Shown here: piece after piece, positions 52,864 to 61,616 of the stretch
How the letters are laid out: every line of letters starts with the position of its first letter
How positions within the stretch are numbered: position 1 is the first letter of the stretch
Assembly: GCF_021654575.1 (NCBI RefSeq)
Contig: NZ_AP024488.1
Coordinates: forward strand, 2,356,001 to 2,420,000
Length of the DNA: 64,000 nucleotides
Source of the DNA: Desulfoluna limicola
GTDB taxonomy: Bacteria; Desulfobacterota; Desulfobacteria; Desulfobacterales; Desulfolunaceae
Direction of reading: 5' to 3'
The notes under the pieces: model-generated
Told to the model about the DNA's origin: nothing
Database searches by the model: none
What the model saw: the letters and a program-made list of their open reading frames with translations, nothing else
Program-made: the position numbers and the translations under genes

Positions 52864-54237
52864 CTATTGCTTTTCACTGCTCATCAGTAACGGTTTCAGT
52901 TCTTCTCTAAAGACGAACTCAACTCTCTTTTTGGAATAGAATTTGGTCAACAAGCCGTCTTTGGGGCTCGATATGTTGAATTTTTCATTCGGCATTTTTT
53001 TCCCACAGATATGTGAAAGCAGGTAGTTAGCCGCACCTCCCCGTGCACCATAGACTGAGGACTGATAAAGTACCTTTGCCTGTCTCATGTTTTTCTTGCT
53101 GTAAAGAAGGAAATAGTTTTTTGATGGGTCATCAGACATGGCGTTAATGTATTCCTGATGCAACCGTTCAATCATTGAATGATCACATGAAAATTCACCC
53201 TTTAATACAATCGTCAGGGACACGTCTTGCAGCACATCAAGTGTTGTTCCCTGGTGTATTGCTGCAATATTTGGGTATGTCTTTACAATCTCAGAAAGGA
53301 GCCCGCTCTGCTTCCATGATCCCTCCAACTGATCCAGCCAGTGAAGTATCCTATAATTACGGCCTATTAAAAAATCTGTTTTCCTTAGGATTTTACCCGA
53401 GTTCATCAACGCGCCGGTATAATGTCCCTGATACAAGGCATAATAGGTCGCAAGAACAGGAAACCCAAAAGCATACCTCTTTTTCATCTCTGGATCTGCT
53501 ATGCCATGGGTCTCCATCCCCTCCATGGTTTCCCAGTAACGATCAAGCAATTGGACCATCTGCGGCTCTATTGTATTATCTCCTACACCTTTGGGCCTTA
53601 CTAGCTTCCGAGAATACAAATAGAGGAACCACTGGTTTTTCCAGACAAAGCGTTCGCCGTCTTCTTCGGGAAGGTATCGCACCCCACGACTGTAAATAGC
53701 CTCCTGAACTACCGTGTACGGACGTATCAGAATATTCTCGGGGTGAAGGGCAAGTGCCATCACTTTTCGATGCAAAAAGACAACCTGCCCAACCACATAG
53801 TACTCTTTGGCCTTGTAGTGGGTATTCTCATTCCCCATCCACTCTGTCCGTTGCAAGCCGTAGACGACGGAGATCAAGAAAATGATAAGAAGTGACGACT
53901 GCTTGAAAAACGTTTGATTGAGAAAAAAGAGAGGTGGTGGGTCCTCAAAAGCTATCGGATGACCCTGCCCCCCCATAAAGGCATAGACAAGAACAACAAA
54001 GGACCTGGAAGGATTCACAGAACCGGCCTGGTAGCCTCCTTCATCAACCGAGCTAAAAACCCCACCGATTGTGCCCAGGTAGTTCCTGAAATCATAAAAG
54101 CGCCGTTTTATTTCCACATACGTTTTTCTGCACGCCACACAGATCACGTACGCGGCATACACATAAAAACTGGTAAGGGCCATGCAGCAGGCCAGAAACA
54201 AAATCCCTGAGAAAAAATGAAAACCGCCTAAATGCAT
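52864..54237 (-). CDS. unknown membrane protein A, paralogue of protein B
   Basis: 457 residues from MHLGGFHFFSGILFLACCMA, with AAAGGCATGTG ahead. Membrane segments at about 9-35 and 118-140, then GNENTHYKAKEYYVVGQ. Shared blocks with B: RKVMALALHPENILIRP, IYSRGVRYLPEEDGERF, QLLDRYWETMEGME, FSCDHSMIERLHQEY, MSDDPSKN. The loop between the membrane segments is longer than in B by about 30 residues. The pair clearly arose by duplication. Function unknown; the repeated HPEN/HPDN and LPEEDGE motifs are the strongest conservation and could be functional. Confidence 0.7.
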   Translation of the reverse strand: MHLGGFHFFSGILFLACCMALTSFYVYAAYVICVACRKTYVEIKRRFYDFRNYLGTIGGVFSSVDEGGYQAGSVNPSRSFVVLVYAFMGGQGHPIAFEDPPPLFFLNQTFFKQSSLLIIFLISVVYGLQRTEWMGNENTHYKAKEYYVVGQVVFLHRKVMALALHPENILIRPYTVVQEAIYSRGVRYLPEEDGERFVWKNQWFLYLYSRKLVRPKGVGDNTIEPQMVQLLDRYWETMEGMETHGIADPEMKKRYAFGFPVLATYYALYQGHYTGALMNSGKILRKTDFLIGRNYRILHWLDQLEGSWKQSGLLSEIVKTYPNIAAIHQGTTLDVLQDVSLTIVLKGEFSCDHSMIERLHQEYINAMSDDPSKNYFLLYSKKNMRQAKVLYQSSVYGARGGAANYLLSHICGKKMPNEKFNISSPKDGLLTKFYSKKRVEFVFREELKPLLMSSEKQ

Positions 54238-54316
54238 CACATGCCTTTCACATCCCATTGGAATCAGGGAAACACATCATCAGACTTCGTTAATTCTCAT
54301 CAGCCCCAAATCACAA

Positions 54317-54353
54317 AAGGGCACTGACGAAAAATCATTCAGTGCCCTTCTTG
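54317..54353 (-). terminator. rho-independent terminator inside the island
   Basis: On the minus strand AAGGGCACTGA, an 11-base loop, TCAGTGCCCTT, then TTGTGATTT. It separates the small two-TM gene from paralogues A-C, so these may be two transcripts. Confidence 0.75.
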
Positions 54354-54369
54354 AATAGACAAATCTGAG

Positions 54370-54435
54370 TTATCGGGGTATCCAGCCACCCTGAACCTGC
54401 CATTCGTTGGCGTCAATGGCAGGCTGTCGAATCAC
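54370..54435 (-). CDS. possible 21-residue peptide overlapping the small membrane gene
   Basis: GTG start overlapping the preceding stop as GTGA; product MIRQPAIDANEWQVQGGWIP plus Arg. It ends just before the terminator, as expected for the last cistron. It could instead be the original C-terminus of the 104-residue protein after a frameshift. Weak evidence. Confidence 0.3.
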   Translation of the reverse strand: MIRQPAIDANEWQVQGGWIPR

Positions 54436-54746
54436 GCGTTGTTTTCAATGAACTCTTCCTGGGCCGATACCCCGCGATTGTAAGAGACAAAAGAGATCAT
54501 GAAATTAGAGTAATCCGCTTTCAGCGCTCCTTTAACGGCCATGATGTTTGCAGGAACACATAAAATTAACCCTGGGACAAGCCTGTATGCGCCCATAACA
54601 TCATGTGTATCGAACACCATAATGCCTATTATCCTTATAGCAGCTGAGATCAGGGCACCTATGATTCCGGCCAAAAAGCAAAAAACAAGACTGCGCCATA
54701 AAATACTCAGCCAAACCAATGCCGCTTCTTTCCACGTCACGTCCAT
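54432..54746 (-). CDS. small two-TM membrane protein
   Basis: 104 residues from MDVTWKEAALVWLSILWRSL; GGAGG lies eight bases before this ATG, which decides it over two earlier Met codons. Two hydrophobic spans (about 8-40 and 54-75) with AGIIGALISAAIRIIG and GLILCVPANIMAVKG. The cytoplasmic tail reads NFMISFVSYNRGVSAQEEF. Family not recognised. It is first on the strand of the AT-rich island and shares its composition. Confidence 0.62.
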   Translation of the reverse strand: MDVTWKEAALVWLSILWRSLVFCFLAGIIGALISAAIRIIGIMVFDTHDVMGAYRLVPGLILCVPANIMAVKGALKADYSNFMISFVSYNRGVSAQEEFIENNA

Positions 54747-54810
54747 TTTCATCTCCTCCATAAGAATGCATCAACTACAATACGACAGACTAATCACGTC
54801 CAAAAAGCAT

Positions 54811-54870
54811 GCCCCCGGCGGCAAGAAGTGCCACCTTGAGAGGCGCTTCGGAGTGGACGTCCCCTCCCGC
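54811..54870 (+). repeat. type I repeat, truncated
   Basis: GCCCCCGGCGGCAAGAAGTG then CCACCTTGAGAGGCGCTTCG. Marks the upstream edge of the island's coding part. Confidence 0.6.
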
Positions 54871-55740
54871 TTTTAAACAACTTTCCATGTACTTATATTG
54901 CAATTTAAATTCAGACATCACTAAAGGCGGGGCCCAGAGAGGGATGCCAAAGATGTTTTTCGTAAAAAGAACGGAATCATCACGAACAGAGTAAATCGGC
55001 GTAGATATTGTAATCCTTGAAAACAGCTGATTGCCAACTCGCCATATGGAACGCGCACTCTAATTCTAATGCGCTCCTGATTACGCTGTTGTGGAAGAGA
55101 TGCAACTTCGAATGGATTTTGAGCCCGTCGGGATAAGGCATGATATTAAAAGCAGAGTGATTCTGCTCGTGCCATTCGTTTCAAGAATCGAAAGGGTAAT
55201 ACTATTTAACCAAAAGAACCAAATAAACCTGCGTTCTCACACTCAGCTCTTTGCCCAGACAACCAGTAATATAAATTATACTATTAAACAAGGAACATAA
55301 CTGACCAGCCTCAAACCTCAATAACTACCAATACCATTATAATAAAACCACCTTAACCGCGAAACAAAATAAACATTTACCAAATATATTGTCAACAACT
55401 TTTCTACAATTCTCAAAACACAGAATTAACAATTCAATCACACTGACTTCTCGGTAGAAAACCCGCCACCATAAAGCATCAAAGCTTACGAATAAAAGCC
55501 TGCAACCAGCAATAAACGCAACGCATGAAACCTGACCGAGCACACAAAAAAACATATAATTTTTAGCCGTTTACCTTTCCGGATTAAGGACAACCATTCA
55601 AAAGCTTACCCAATAAATAATGTGACAGCCCGATTGTTACGGGCTATTGTAAAACCTTCAGTTACCTCAAGAGCCCAAAATGTAAACCTTTGTTTTCGAT
55701 CGAATTTCATCAACCCACGTGCGATCCAGACTGTCATTGA

Positions 55741-55950
55741 GATAACTATGCAGCTATGCCTCCGGCGGATCGCTTTTTAAAAAAACTCCGCAAAAACTTT
55801 CCGGTGTCATCCCCCTTTTCCCGCCCAGACCAGGTGAGGCTGAGCGGCAAAAGGGGATGCTTGTTGAGACGAGCACAGTCGAAATCGGCCTTAAAACCTG
55901 TTTGTCAAACTTTTCAAAAGTGTGGCCCCCGGCAGGGCCGCCGGAGGCAA
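55741..55950 (+). repeat. full-length MITE-like composite repeat
   Basis: Left end GATAACTATGCAGCTATGCC TCCGGCGG, then TCGCTTTTTAAAAAAACTCC, GCAAAAACTTTCCGG, a variable middle, ACCTGTTTGTCAAACTTTTC and GGCAGGGCCGCCGGAGGC. It ends six bases before the meaB stop codon. Confidence 0.82.
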
Positions 55951-55955
55951 TTCCC

Positions 55956-56933
55956 CTACCCCGAAAACCGATCCAAAAGCCTCCGTGCTGCGTGACCGGC
56001 AAAGACCTCTCCTTTTTCCACACCTGAGACCATGTCATCGATGAGGGACGACATCTTCGGGGCGTTTTTGAAGCGATCCATGAGGCCTTCCTCCACCAAT
56101 TCCCAGAGCCAGGCGATCTGCTGTTTTTTTCGCCGAGCGCCAAGGGCGCCGGATGCTTTGTCCTCTGCATAGAAATCAGACAGGATGGTTTCAAGGGATT
56201 CCAGGCCTTCGCCGTCAAGGGCGCTGGTGGTGACCACGGGGACCGGACGTTCCCTGCTGAAAAGGGACAGCGCGTTTTCGTAAGAGCTTCGGGCCCTTTC
56301 TGCGGCCTGACGATTCTCACCGTCGGATTTTGTGATGGCCACGGCGTCGGCAAGTTCCATGATGCCCCGCTTGATGCCCTGGATCTCGTCCCCTGCCCCG
56401 GCCAGCATCAGCAGGAGAAAGTAATCCACCATGCCTTTTACAGTGGTCTCGGACTGCCCGACTCCAACCGTCTCAACGAGAATCACATCATACCCGGCAG
56501 CCTCGCAGGCCACCATGGCCTCGCGGGTCCGTGCGGCAACGCCTCCCAAGGTGCCTCCCGATGGAGATGGGCGAATAAAAGCTTCGTCACGCCTTGAGAG
56601 GCCTTCCATTCTCGTCTTGTCTCCCATGATGCTTCCCCTGCTGAGGCGACTGGAAGGGTCCACGGCGAGGACGGCCACCCGGTGGCCTCGATCCACAAGA
56701 TGAATCCCGAAGCTCTCGATAAACGTTGACTTCCCCACCCCGGGCACTCCGGTGATGCCAATGCGCAGAGCCCCCCCGGCATGGGAGGAGAGAGCACGCA
56801 TCACTTCGGCGGCGATACCCTGATGGTCGGGGTTCCTGCTTTCAAAAAGGGTGATGGTCCGGGCGAGGTCCCGGCGATTTCCGGCGAGGACGCCTTCGAT
56901 GAGATGGGGGGCGTTGTAAGAATAGGTAGGCAT
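55956..56933 (-). CDS. meaB: methylmalonyl-CoA mutase-associated GTPase MeaB
   Basis: 325 residues from MPTYSYNAPHLIEGVLAGNR, with GGTGA upstream; a Met four codons earlier is possible. G-protein motifs: Walker A ITGVPGVGKSTFIESFG, VLAVDPSSRLSRGSIMGDKT, switch-type VETVGVGQSETTVKGMVDYF and the guanine-specificity motif AITKSDGEN. MeaB gates cofactor loading and protects methylmalonyl-CoA mutase, whose gene lies just upstream on the same strand. The 240-bp gap between them is mostly repeat DNA. Confidence 0.95.
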   Translation of the reverse strand: MPTYSYNAPHLIEGVLAGNRRDLARTITLFESRNPDHQGIAAEVMRALSSHAGGALRIGITGVPGVGKSTFIESFGIHLVDRGHRVAVLAVDPSSRLSRGSIMGDKTRMEGLSRRDEAFIRPSPSGGTLGGVAARTREAMVACEAAGYDVILVETVGVGQSETTVKGMVDYFLLLMLAGAGDEIQGIKRGIMELADAVAITKSDGENRQAAERARSSYENALSLFSRERPVPVVTTSALDGEGLESLETILSDFYAEDKASGALGARRKKQQIAWLWELVEEGLMDRFKNAPKMSSLIDDMVSGVEKGEVFAGHAARRLLDRFSG

Positions 56934-56943
56934 AGGGGTCACC

Positions 56944-56980
56944 ATGGAGGAGTGAGTGGTAAGTCGTGAATGGTGAATAG
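56944..56980 (-). repeat. CACTCAC low-complexity tract
   Basis: On the minus strand ACCATTCACGACTTACCACT then CACTCCTCC, of the same kind as 31609-31661 and 59773-59805. It lies right before meaB. Confidence 0.65.
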
Positions 56981-57051
56981 GTAAAAACGTTCTCCGTTCT
57001 TAGTTCTTGGTTCTTCGTTGATGAGTCGCTACGCTCGCCAGTTTGAAAAAG

Positions 57052-57190
57052 GCCTCCGGCGGCAAGGTGTGCCACCTTGAAAGCAAGTTGCGGCAGGGCC
57101 GCCGGAAGCGACAGAGATCGGCCTGAGGAACGAAGGTCGATCACAGTCGCAAACCTGGGGTGGAGGGGATCATCCCCTCCCCGCCGAAGG
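57052..57190. repeat. two type I repeats head to head
   Basis: Left copy: stem CAAGGTGTGCCACCTTG, broken after AAGCAAGTTGCGGC by a GGGCCGCCGG fragment. Right copy (inverted): second module CTTCGTTCCTCAGG and first stem GGAGGGGATGATCCCCTCC, where the outer CC/GG pairs are swapped to GG/CC. Its end lies inside the mutase gene. Confidence 0.82.
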
Positions 57191-59317
57191 CTGCTCTTCA
57201 AGCAGGACATTAAGAATCCGGTTGGCGGATTCGGTGACGCGGGTGCCGGGGCCGAAGACGTCTTTCACGCCCATATCGGCCAGAAGGTCATAGTCTGCCG
57301 GTGGGATGATGCCTCCCACGAAGACGGAGACATCGCGGGCGCCCTGCTCGGCCAGGTGGGAAATGAGTTCAGGCACCAGGACTTTATGGCCTGCGGCAAG
57401 GGACGAAACGCCGATGGCGTGGACATCGTTTTCCACGGCCATTTTTGCGGCTTCTTCCGGGGTCTGGAACATGGGGGAGAGGTCCACGTCAAACCCAAAG
57501 TCGGCGTAGGCGGTGGCGATGATTTTCACGCCCCGGTCGTGGCCGTCCTGGCCCATCTTGGCAAGGAGGATGCGTGGGCGTCTGCCGTGGATTTCCGCAA
57601 AGGCGTCGGTGCGGCGCCTCAGGGTGTCCATGGTGTCGCTGTCTCCCATCTCTCCGGCGTAAATCCCGGAGATGCACCGGGTGGTGGCGGTGAATCGCCC
57701 GTAAACCTTTTCCATGGCGTCGGAGACCTCTCCCACGGTGGCGCGGGCCCGCATGGCGGGAATCACGGCCTCCAATAAATTGCCCTCCCCTTCGGCGCAA
57801 CGGGTGATGGCGGCAAGGCATCGGTCCACCTCGGCCTGATCCCGGTTTTCTTTTAGTGTGCGGAGTCTTTCGACCTGCTCTTCGCGGATGGTCGCGGAGA
57901 CTTCCAGCACCTCCAAGTCGTCTTCGTCCTCCACCTGGTAGCGGTTGACACCGACGATGACATCCAGTCCCTGGTCGATACGCGCCTGACGGCGGGCGGA
58001 CGCCTCTTCAATGCGCATCTTGGGCATTCCCGACTCAATGGCCTTGGCCATGCCGCCCAGCTCGTCCACCTCGGCGAGGATTCCACGCACCTTTTCAATG
58101 ATCTCCTGGGTGAGGGACTCCACGTAATAGGACCCGCCAAGGGGGTCCACCACATTGCAGATCCCGCTCTCTTCCTGGACAACAATCTGGGTGTTCCGGG
58201 CCACCTGGGCGGAGAGTTCGGTGGGAAGGCCCACGGCTTCGTCAAAGGCGTTGGTGTGAAGGGACTGGGTGCCGCCAAGGGTCGCCGCAAGGCACTCCAG
58301 GGTGGTGCGAATGATGTTGTTGTAGGGGTCCTGGCGGGCGAGGCTCCACCCGGAGGTCTGGCAGTGGGTGCGCAGCATGGAGGAGCGGGGGTCTTTGGGG
58401 CTGAACCGGGACATGATCTCCGCCCAGAGGAAGCGGGCCGCCCGGAGCATGGCCACCTCCATGAAGAAGTTCATGCCGATGCCGAAGAAAAAGGAGAGAC
58501 GCGGGGCAAAGGCGTCCACGTCGAGCCCGGCGCCCAGGGCCGCATTCACATACTCCAGGCCGTCGGCCAGGGTAAAGGCACACTGAAGGACCGAATCGGC
58601 ACCGGCCTCCATCATGTGATACCCGCTGATGCTCACCGTGTTGTAACGGGGCATCTCCCTGGAGCAAAATCCGATGATGTCCGAGACGATGCGCATGGAG
58701 GGGGTTGGCGGGTAGATGTAGGTGTTGCGGGTGAGGTACTCTTTAAGGATGTCATTCTGGATGGTGCCTGTGAGTTGCGCAAGGTCCACGCCCTGCTCTT
58801 CGGCTGCCACAATGTACCCGGCAAGTATGGGGAGTACCGCGCCGTTCATGGTCATGGAGACGCTCATGGCATCCAGGGGAATGCCGTCGAAAAGGATTTT
58901 CATGTCTTCCACGGAATCCACGGCCACGCCCGCCTTGCCCACATCGCCAGCCACCCTCGGATGATCCGAATCGTAACCCCGGTGGGTGGCCAGGTCAAAG
59001 GCCACGGAGAGCCCCTTTTGACCCGCGGCCAGATTGCGCCGGTAAAAGGCGTTGGACTCTTTGGCCGTGGAAAAACCGGCATACTGCCGGATGGTCCAGG
59101 GACGCCCTGCATACATGGTGGCCTTGGGCCCCCGTACATAGGGTGACATCCCCGGCAAGGTCCCTTCACACTCCAGATCTTCAAGATCTTCCTGGGTGTA
59201 CAACGGCTTGATGGCGATCCCTTCCGGGGTGTTTCGGGTCAGACTATTCAGTTCCTTACCCCGAAGCTCCTTTTCTGCAAGCTTGCGCCAGGCCTCAAGA
59301 CGATCGCCACTGTCCAT
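57170..59317 (-). CDS. mcm: methylmalonyl-CoA mutase, adenosylcobalamin-dependent
   Basis: 715 residues from [20 protein letters not shown], with AAAGGAGGCACGGC ahead; the longer frame reads through a repeat. The TIM-barrel substrate domain (about 20-560) has the [20 protein letters not shown] signature, [20 protein letters not shown] and the active-site His in [15 protein letters not shown]. The C-terminal B12 domain (about 580-710) carries the DxHxxG motif in [20 protein letters not shown] and a late [18 protein letters not shown]. It converts methylmalonyl-CoA to succinyl-CoA and back, the core of propionate oxidation. The last residues and the stop codon come from a type I repeat. Confidence 0.97.
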   Translation of the reverse strand: MDSGDRLEAWRKLAEKELRGKELNSLTRNTPEGIAIKPLYTQEDLEDLECEGTLPGMSPYVRGPKATMYAGRPWTIRQYAGFSTAKESNAFYRRNLAAGQKGLSVAFDLATHRGYDSDHPRVAGDVGKAGVAVDSVEDMKILFDGIPLDAMSVSMTMNGAVLPILAGYIVAAEEQGVDLAQLTGTIQNDILKEYLTRNTYIYPPTPSMRIVSDIIGFCSREMPRYNTVSISGYHMMEAGADSVLQCAFTLADGLEYVNAALGAGLDVDAFAPRLSFFFGIGMNFFMEVAMLRAARFLWAEIMSRFSPKDPRSSMLRTHCQTSGWSLARQDPYNNIIRTTLECLAATLGGTQSLHTNAFDEAVGLPTELSAQVARNTQIVVQEESGICNVVDPLGGSYYVESLTQEIIEKVRGILAEVDELGGMAKAIESGMPKMRIEEASARRQARIDQGLDVIVGVNRYQVEDEDDLEVLEVSATIREEQVERLRTLKENRDQAEVDRCLAAITRCAEGEGNLLEAVIPAMRARATVGEVSDAMEKVYGRFTATTRCISGIYAGEMGDSDTMDTLRRRTDAFAEIHGRRPRILLAKMGQDGHDRGVKIIATAYADFGFDVDLSPMFQTPEEAAKMAVENDVHAIGVSSLAAGHKVLVPELISHLAEQGARDVSVFVGGIIPPADYDLLADMGVKDVFGPGTRVTESANRILNVLLEEQPSAGRG

Positions 59318-59348
59318 GCCGTGCCTCCTTTTTAAGTGAAAAAAGCGT

Positions 59349-59449
59349 GCCTCCGGCGGGCAGGGGATACATCCCCTGCACCCCAGGTTCGCGAATGCTC
59401 CACCCCTCGTTCCTCGGGTTGTCACATTCGCTGACGGGCTGCGCCCGTG
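59349..59449 (+). repeat. type I repeat, full three-hairpin form
   Basis: First stem CAGGGGATACATCCCCTG; arms GCGAATG / CATTCGC; third hairpin ACGGGCTGCGCCCGT. Lies 31 bp upstream of the mutase start. Confidence 0.88.
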
Positions 59450-59772
59450 GATGACCAGCTGTCATATCTGAGGGAATTTTCCTCGGCTGGTCTATATGAA
59501 AAGAACCATATTCTTCAGATAACGAATAACCGGGAAGTCATGTGTGTTGCCCGGCATTCAGACGTTGGTTTTCACACTGTGTATCGCATTTTTACTACAC
59601 CGGGCATGTGATGGGCACGCTGTCGCTTTGCCCATCCTACTCGCTGCTTGGCATTTCAACACAACAACGAAGCACATCGATTCCAGAGCATCGGCCCTTA
59701 TTTTTCCGCCTTTCCCTCGCTTTTTCGTGCACAGCGGTTCCATGCCCTATTGCGATTTCCCTGATGTTTTTC

Positions 59773-59805
59773 CCACTATTCACTACTCACCATTCACGAC
59801 TCACG
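59773..59805 (+). repeat. CACTCAC low-complexity tract supplying a stop codon
   Basis: CCACTATTCACTACTCACCA then TTCACGACTCACG. The last TCA is the stop codon of the epimerase gene on the minus strand. Confidence 0.7.
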
Positions 59806-60205
59806 TTCTTTCGCACAACTCCACCAACACCCCTTGCGTCTCTTTCGGATGGATAAAGGCGATTCGAGCGCCCCCGGCGCCGATGCGAGGGGTTTCGTCG
59901 ATAAGGCGGATACCCTTGGCTTTGAGTTCTGACAGGGCGGCGTCGATGTCCTCCACGCGAAAGGCGATGTGATGGACCCCCTCCCCGCGTTTTTCCAGGT
60001 ACCGTCCCACGGGGCTGTCGGGTTCCACAGCTTCAAGGAGCTCCACCTCGCTCTCCCCCACGGGAAAAAACGCGGTGGTCACCTTCTGCTCGGCGACGGT
60101 TTCCTTTCCTTCAAAGGAAAGCCCGAGGGTTTCTTCCCAGAATCGTCGGCCTGCATCAATGCCGCGTACCGCAACACCGATATGGTCCACGTGAAGCACC
60201 TTCAT
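59801..60205 (-). CDS. mce: methylmalonyl-CoA epimerase
   Basis: 134 residues, the normal size, from MKVLHVDHIGVAVRGIDAGR, with GAAGGAGACCACC ahead. Vicinal-oxygen-chelate fold with metal ligands His7 region (HVDHIGVAV), Glu in ESEVELLEAV, His in GEGVHHIAFRVEDI and Glu in VLVELCE. It interconverts the (R) and (S) forms of methylmalonyl-CoA. Same strand and order as mcm and meaB, so epimerase, mutase and chaperone form a complete module although the gaps are 480 and 240 bp. Confidence 0.95.
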   Translation of the reverse strand: MKVLHVDHIGVAVRGIDAGRRFWEETLGLSFEGKETVAEQKVTTAFFPVGESEVELLEAVEPDSPVGRYLEKRGEGVHHIAFRVEDIDAALSELKAKGIRLIDETPRIGAGGARIAFIHPKETQGVLVELCERT

Positions 60206-60490
60206 GGTGGTCTCCTTCCATGGCGAATGCCCATTGTCTCGGTTGGTTTGTGATGTGAATTCGAATCGCAGGTTCAGAGTTGCCCGTAAGAAGAGAAGAC
60301 GTAGAGAGGAAAGGCTCCGGAGAAGAAAGAAAACGGCGTTTAGCAACCTGAACGAGCGCTCAGTCAGGTTAGGAATACCACGCCGGATTTTTGGTTGTCA
60401 AGGGGATTTCACAGGAAACAAAGGAGAGGATAACGCATTGACCGGGCGCGAAAAGGGGTGGTGCATGCTCGGGTCAGCCATGAAACAAAA

Positions 60491-60578
60491 GGTAACTATT
60501 CAGCTTGTGCCTCTGTCGGCCCTGCCGAGGGCCAAACTTTTGCCCGGTCTGAAAAAGTGGGTTTGACAAACAGATTTT
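60491..60578 (+). repeat. type II repeat with outer flank
   Basis: GGTAACTATTCAGCTTGTGC, then CTCTGTCGGCCCTGCCGAGG and GTTTGACAAACAGATTTT. The clearest example of the outer flank joined to the type II body. Confidence 0.82.
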
Positions 60579-60610
60579 AAAAAATGAACCCTGGTGGTTC
60601 GCGACCAAAG

Positions 60611-60693
60611 GCGGGTGTGGTTTGACCCGAGGAACGAGGGGCAAAGCGCATCCGCACCCTGCTTTCAAGGTGGCACACCTTGCCGCCGGAGGC
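60611..60693 (-). repeat. type I repeat copy
   Basis: Second module CCCCTCGTTCCTCGGG; first stem CAAGGTGTGCCACCTTG; intact GCCTCCGGCGGC end. Confidence 0.87.
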
Positions 60694-60702
60694 ACGTTAA
60701 AC

Positions 60703-60726
60703 AAAAAAGCCGCACAAACGTGCGGC
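60703..60726 (-). terminator. rho-independent terminator
   Basis: On the minus strand GCCGCACGTTTGTGCGGC followed by TTTTTT: a seven-base-pair stem with a tight loop, 54 bp after the OmpA gene stop. Confidence 0.9.
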
Positions 60727-60779
60727 CAACGATTCACTGTTTCCTATTTACCAGTCACTAAAAACCCGATTTCCCGGCA

Positions 60780-61616
60780 TCAGCCCGGCATCACCTCACC
60801 CGGGGTCTGAATCCGAAACGAAACCTCCACCCGGTCCATGCCATCTTCTTCCTGACGGGTTCGGATGGAAAACGTGTCCGAGGCCATGCCCGCATCCAGA
60901 AATTCACGGGCCACGTTGGCAGCACGTTCCGTGCTCAAGGCAAACCGGCTCCGCGCCTGTGATGAATCGGTGTACCCGGTCACCACCACCACCGGCCGGT
61001 AGGGTTTCAACACCTCAGCCACCCGGCGCAGGGTTTCGCGATACTCACCGGAGACCCGGGTTCCGTCGGTGGAAAAAATCACGGGAAGTTCGAGGTGCAC
61101 CACAAGCTCGGTGTTGCTCTTGTTCAGGGTAAGCCACGAGGCGACATCGCTTTTCTCAATCTGGCTGGCTACGTCCGCGTGAAGAGAGCGCCGTTTCTTT
61201 TTAACAGAAAACTGGGGATCGGAGACCTGGCCCTGCTCACCCAGAACCACGGCCATGGTGCCCTTGAGCCAGACCGGAACCTCACCGCTTCCGGCATCCG
61301 CCACAAGCCTTACCATGTCTTTAAATTCACCTTTGTGGTCGAGGAGCACCTCTTCCAGGCGAATGATCTCATCGGCCACACGGCGGGTGTCTTTGCCCTC
61401 GACGGCAAGAACCACCAATCGTTCTTTGGCATCAAGAAGCCGGGCAGAGACCTCTTCGACGGCCTTTGCCACCACGGCGATGGCCTCAGCTTCGGGTTTC
61501 AGCGCGTCAGGCCCGTACTCATCGATGCCACCAGCCCAGACCGGGGAAGCAAAAAGCCCCAACAAGGCCAGGGTGCAGACGATACCCCGTATCTTTTCAA
61601 TCAAAAATCGTCCCAT
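60780..61616 (-). CDS. OmpA-family periplasmic/outer-membrane protein
   Basis: 278 residues with GGGAAGG ahead. Signal peptide 1-28 (cleaved after PVWA). Residues 35-155 form a helical region of unknown type (AVEEVSARLLDAKERLVVL, EIIRLEEVLLDHKGEFKDMV). The OmpA-like domain from about 170 shows ELVVHLELPVIFSTDG, VVVVTGYTDSSQARSRFALS and TERAANVAREFLDAGM. One typical Arg in the closing motif is kept (DRVEVSFRI). It lacks a beta-barrel, so it is probably a periplasmic or lipid-free peptidoglycan-binding protein. The gene is single. Confidence 0.87.
   Translation of the reverse strand: MGRFLIEKIRGIVCTLALLGLFASPVWAGGIDEYGPDALKPEAEAIAVVAKAVEEVSARLLDAKERLVVLAVEGKDTRRVADEIIRLEEVLLDHKGEFKDMVRLVADAGSGEVPVWLKGTMAVVLGEQGQVSDPQFSVKKKRRSLHADVASQIEKSDVASWLTLNKSNTELVVHLELPVIFSTDGTRVSGEYRETLRRVAEVLKPYRPVVVVTGYTDSSQARSRFALSTERAANVAREFLDAGMASDTFSIRTRQEEDGMDRVEVSFRIQTPGEVMPG

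Larger units (their letters stand above)
54747..55955. other. longest gene-free region, AT-rich
   Basis: 1.2 kb. After a truncated type I repeat the sequence 54890-55740 is AT-rich and I see no gene; the 69- and 72-codon frames have no ribosome sites and no recognisable product. The right 210 bp are a full MITE-like element. Could be the decayed edge of the transferred island. Confidence 0.5.
60206..60779. other. intergenic with repeats and terminator
   Basis: Holds a type II copy (60491), an inverted type I copy (60611) and a terminator (60703). The segment 60340-60400 with GAACGAGCGCTCAGTCAGG is a possible regulator site but has no partner gene. No gene seen. Confidence 0.5.

Noticed and set aside
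55091..55555. Two short frames (69 and 72 codons) in the AT-rich gap
   Set aside because: No ribosome sites, no recognisable motifs, and such frames are expected by chance in AT-rich DNA.
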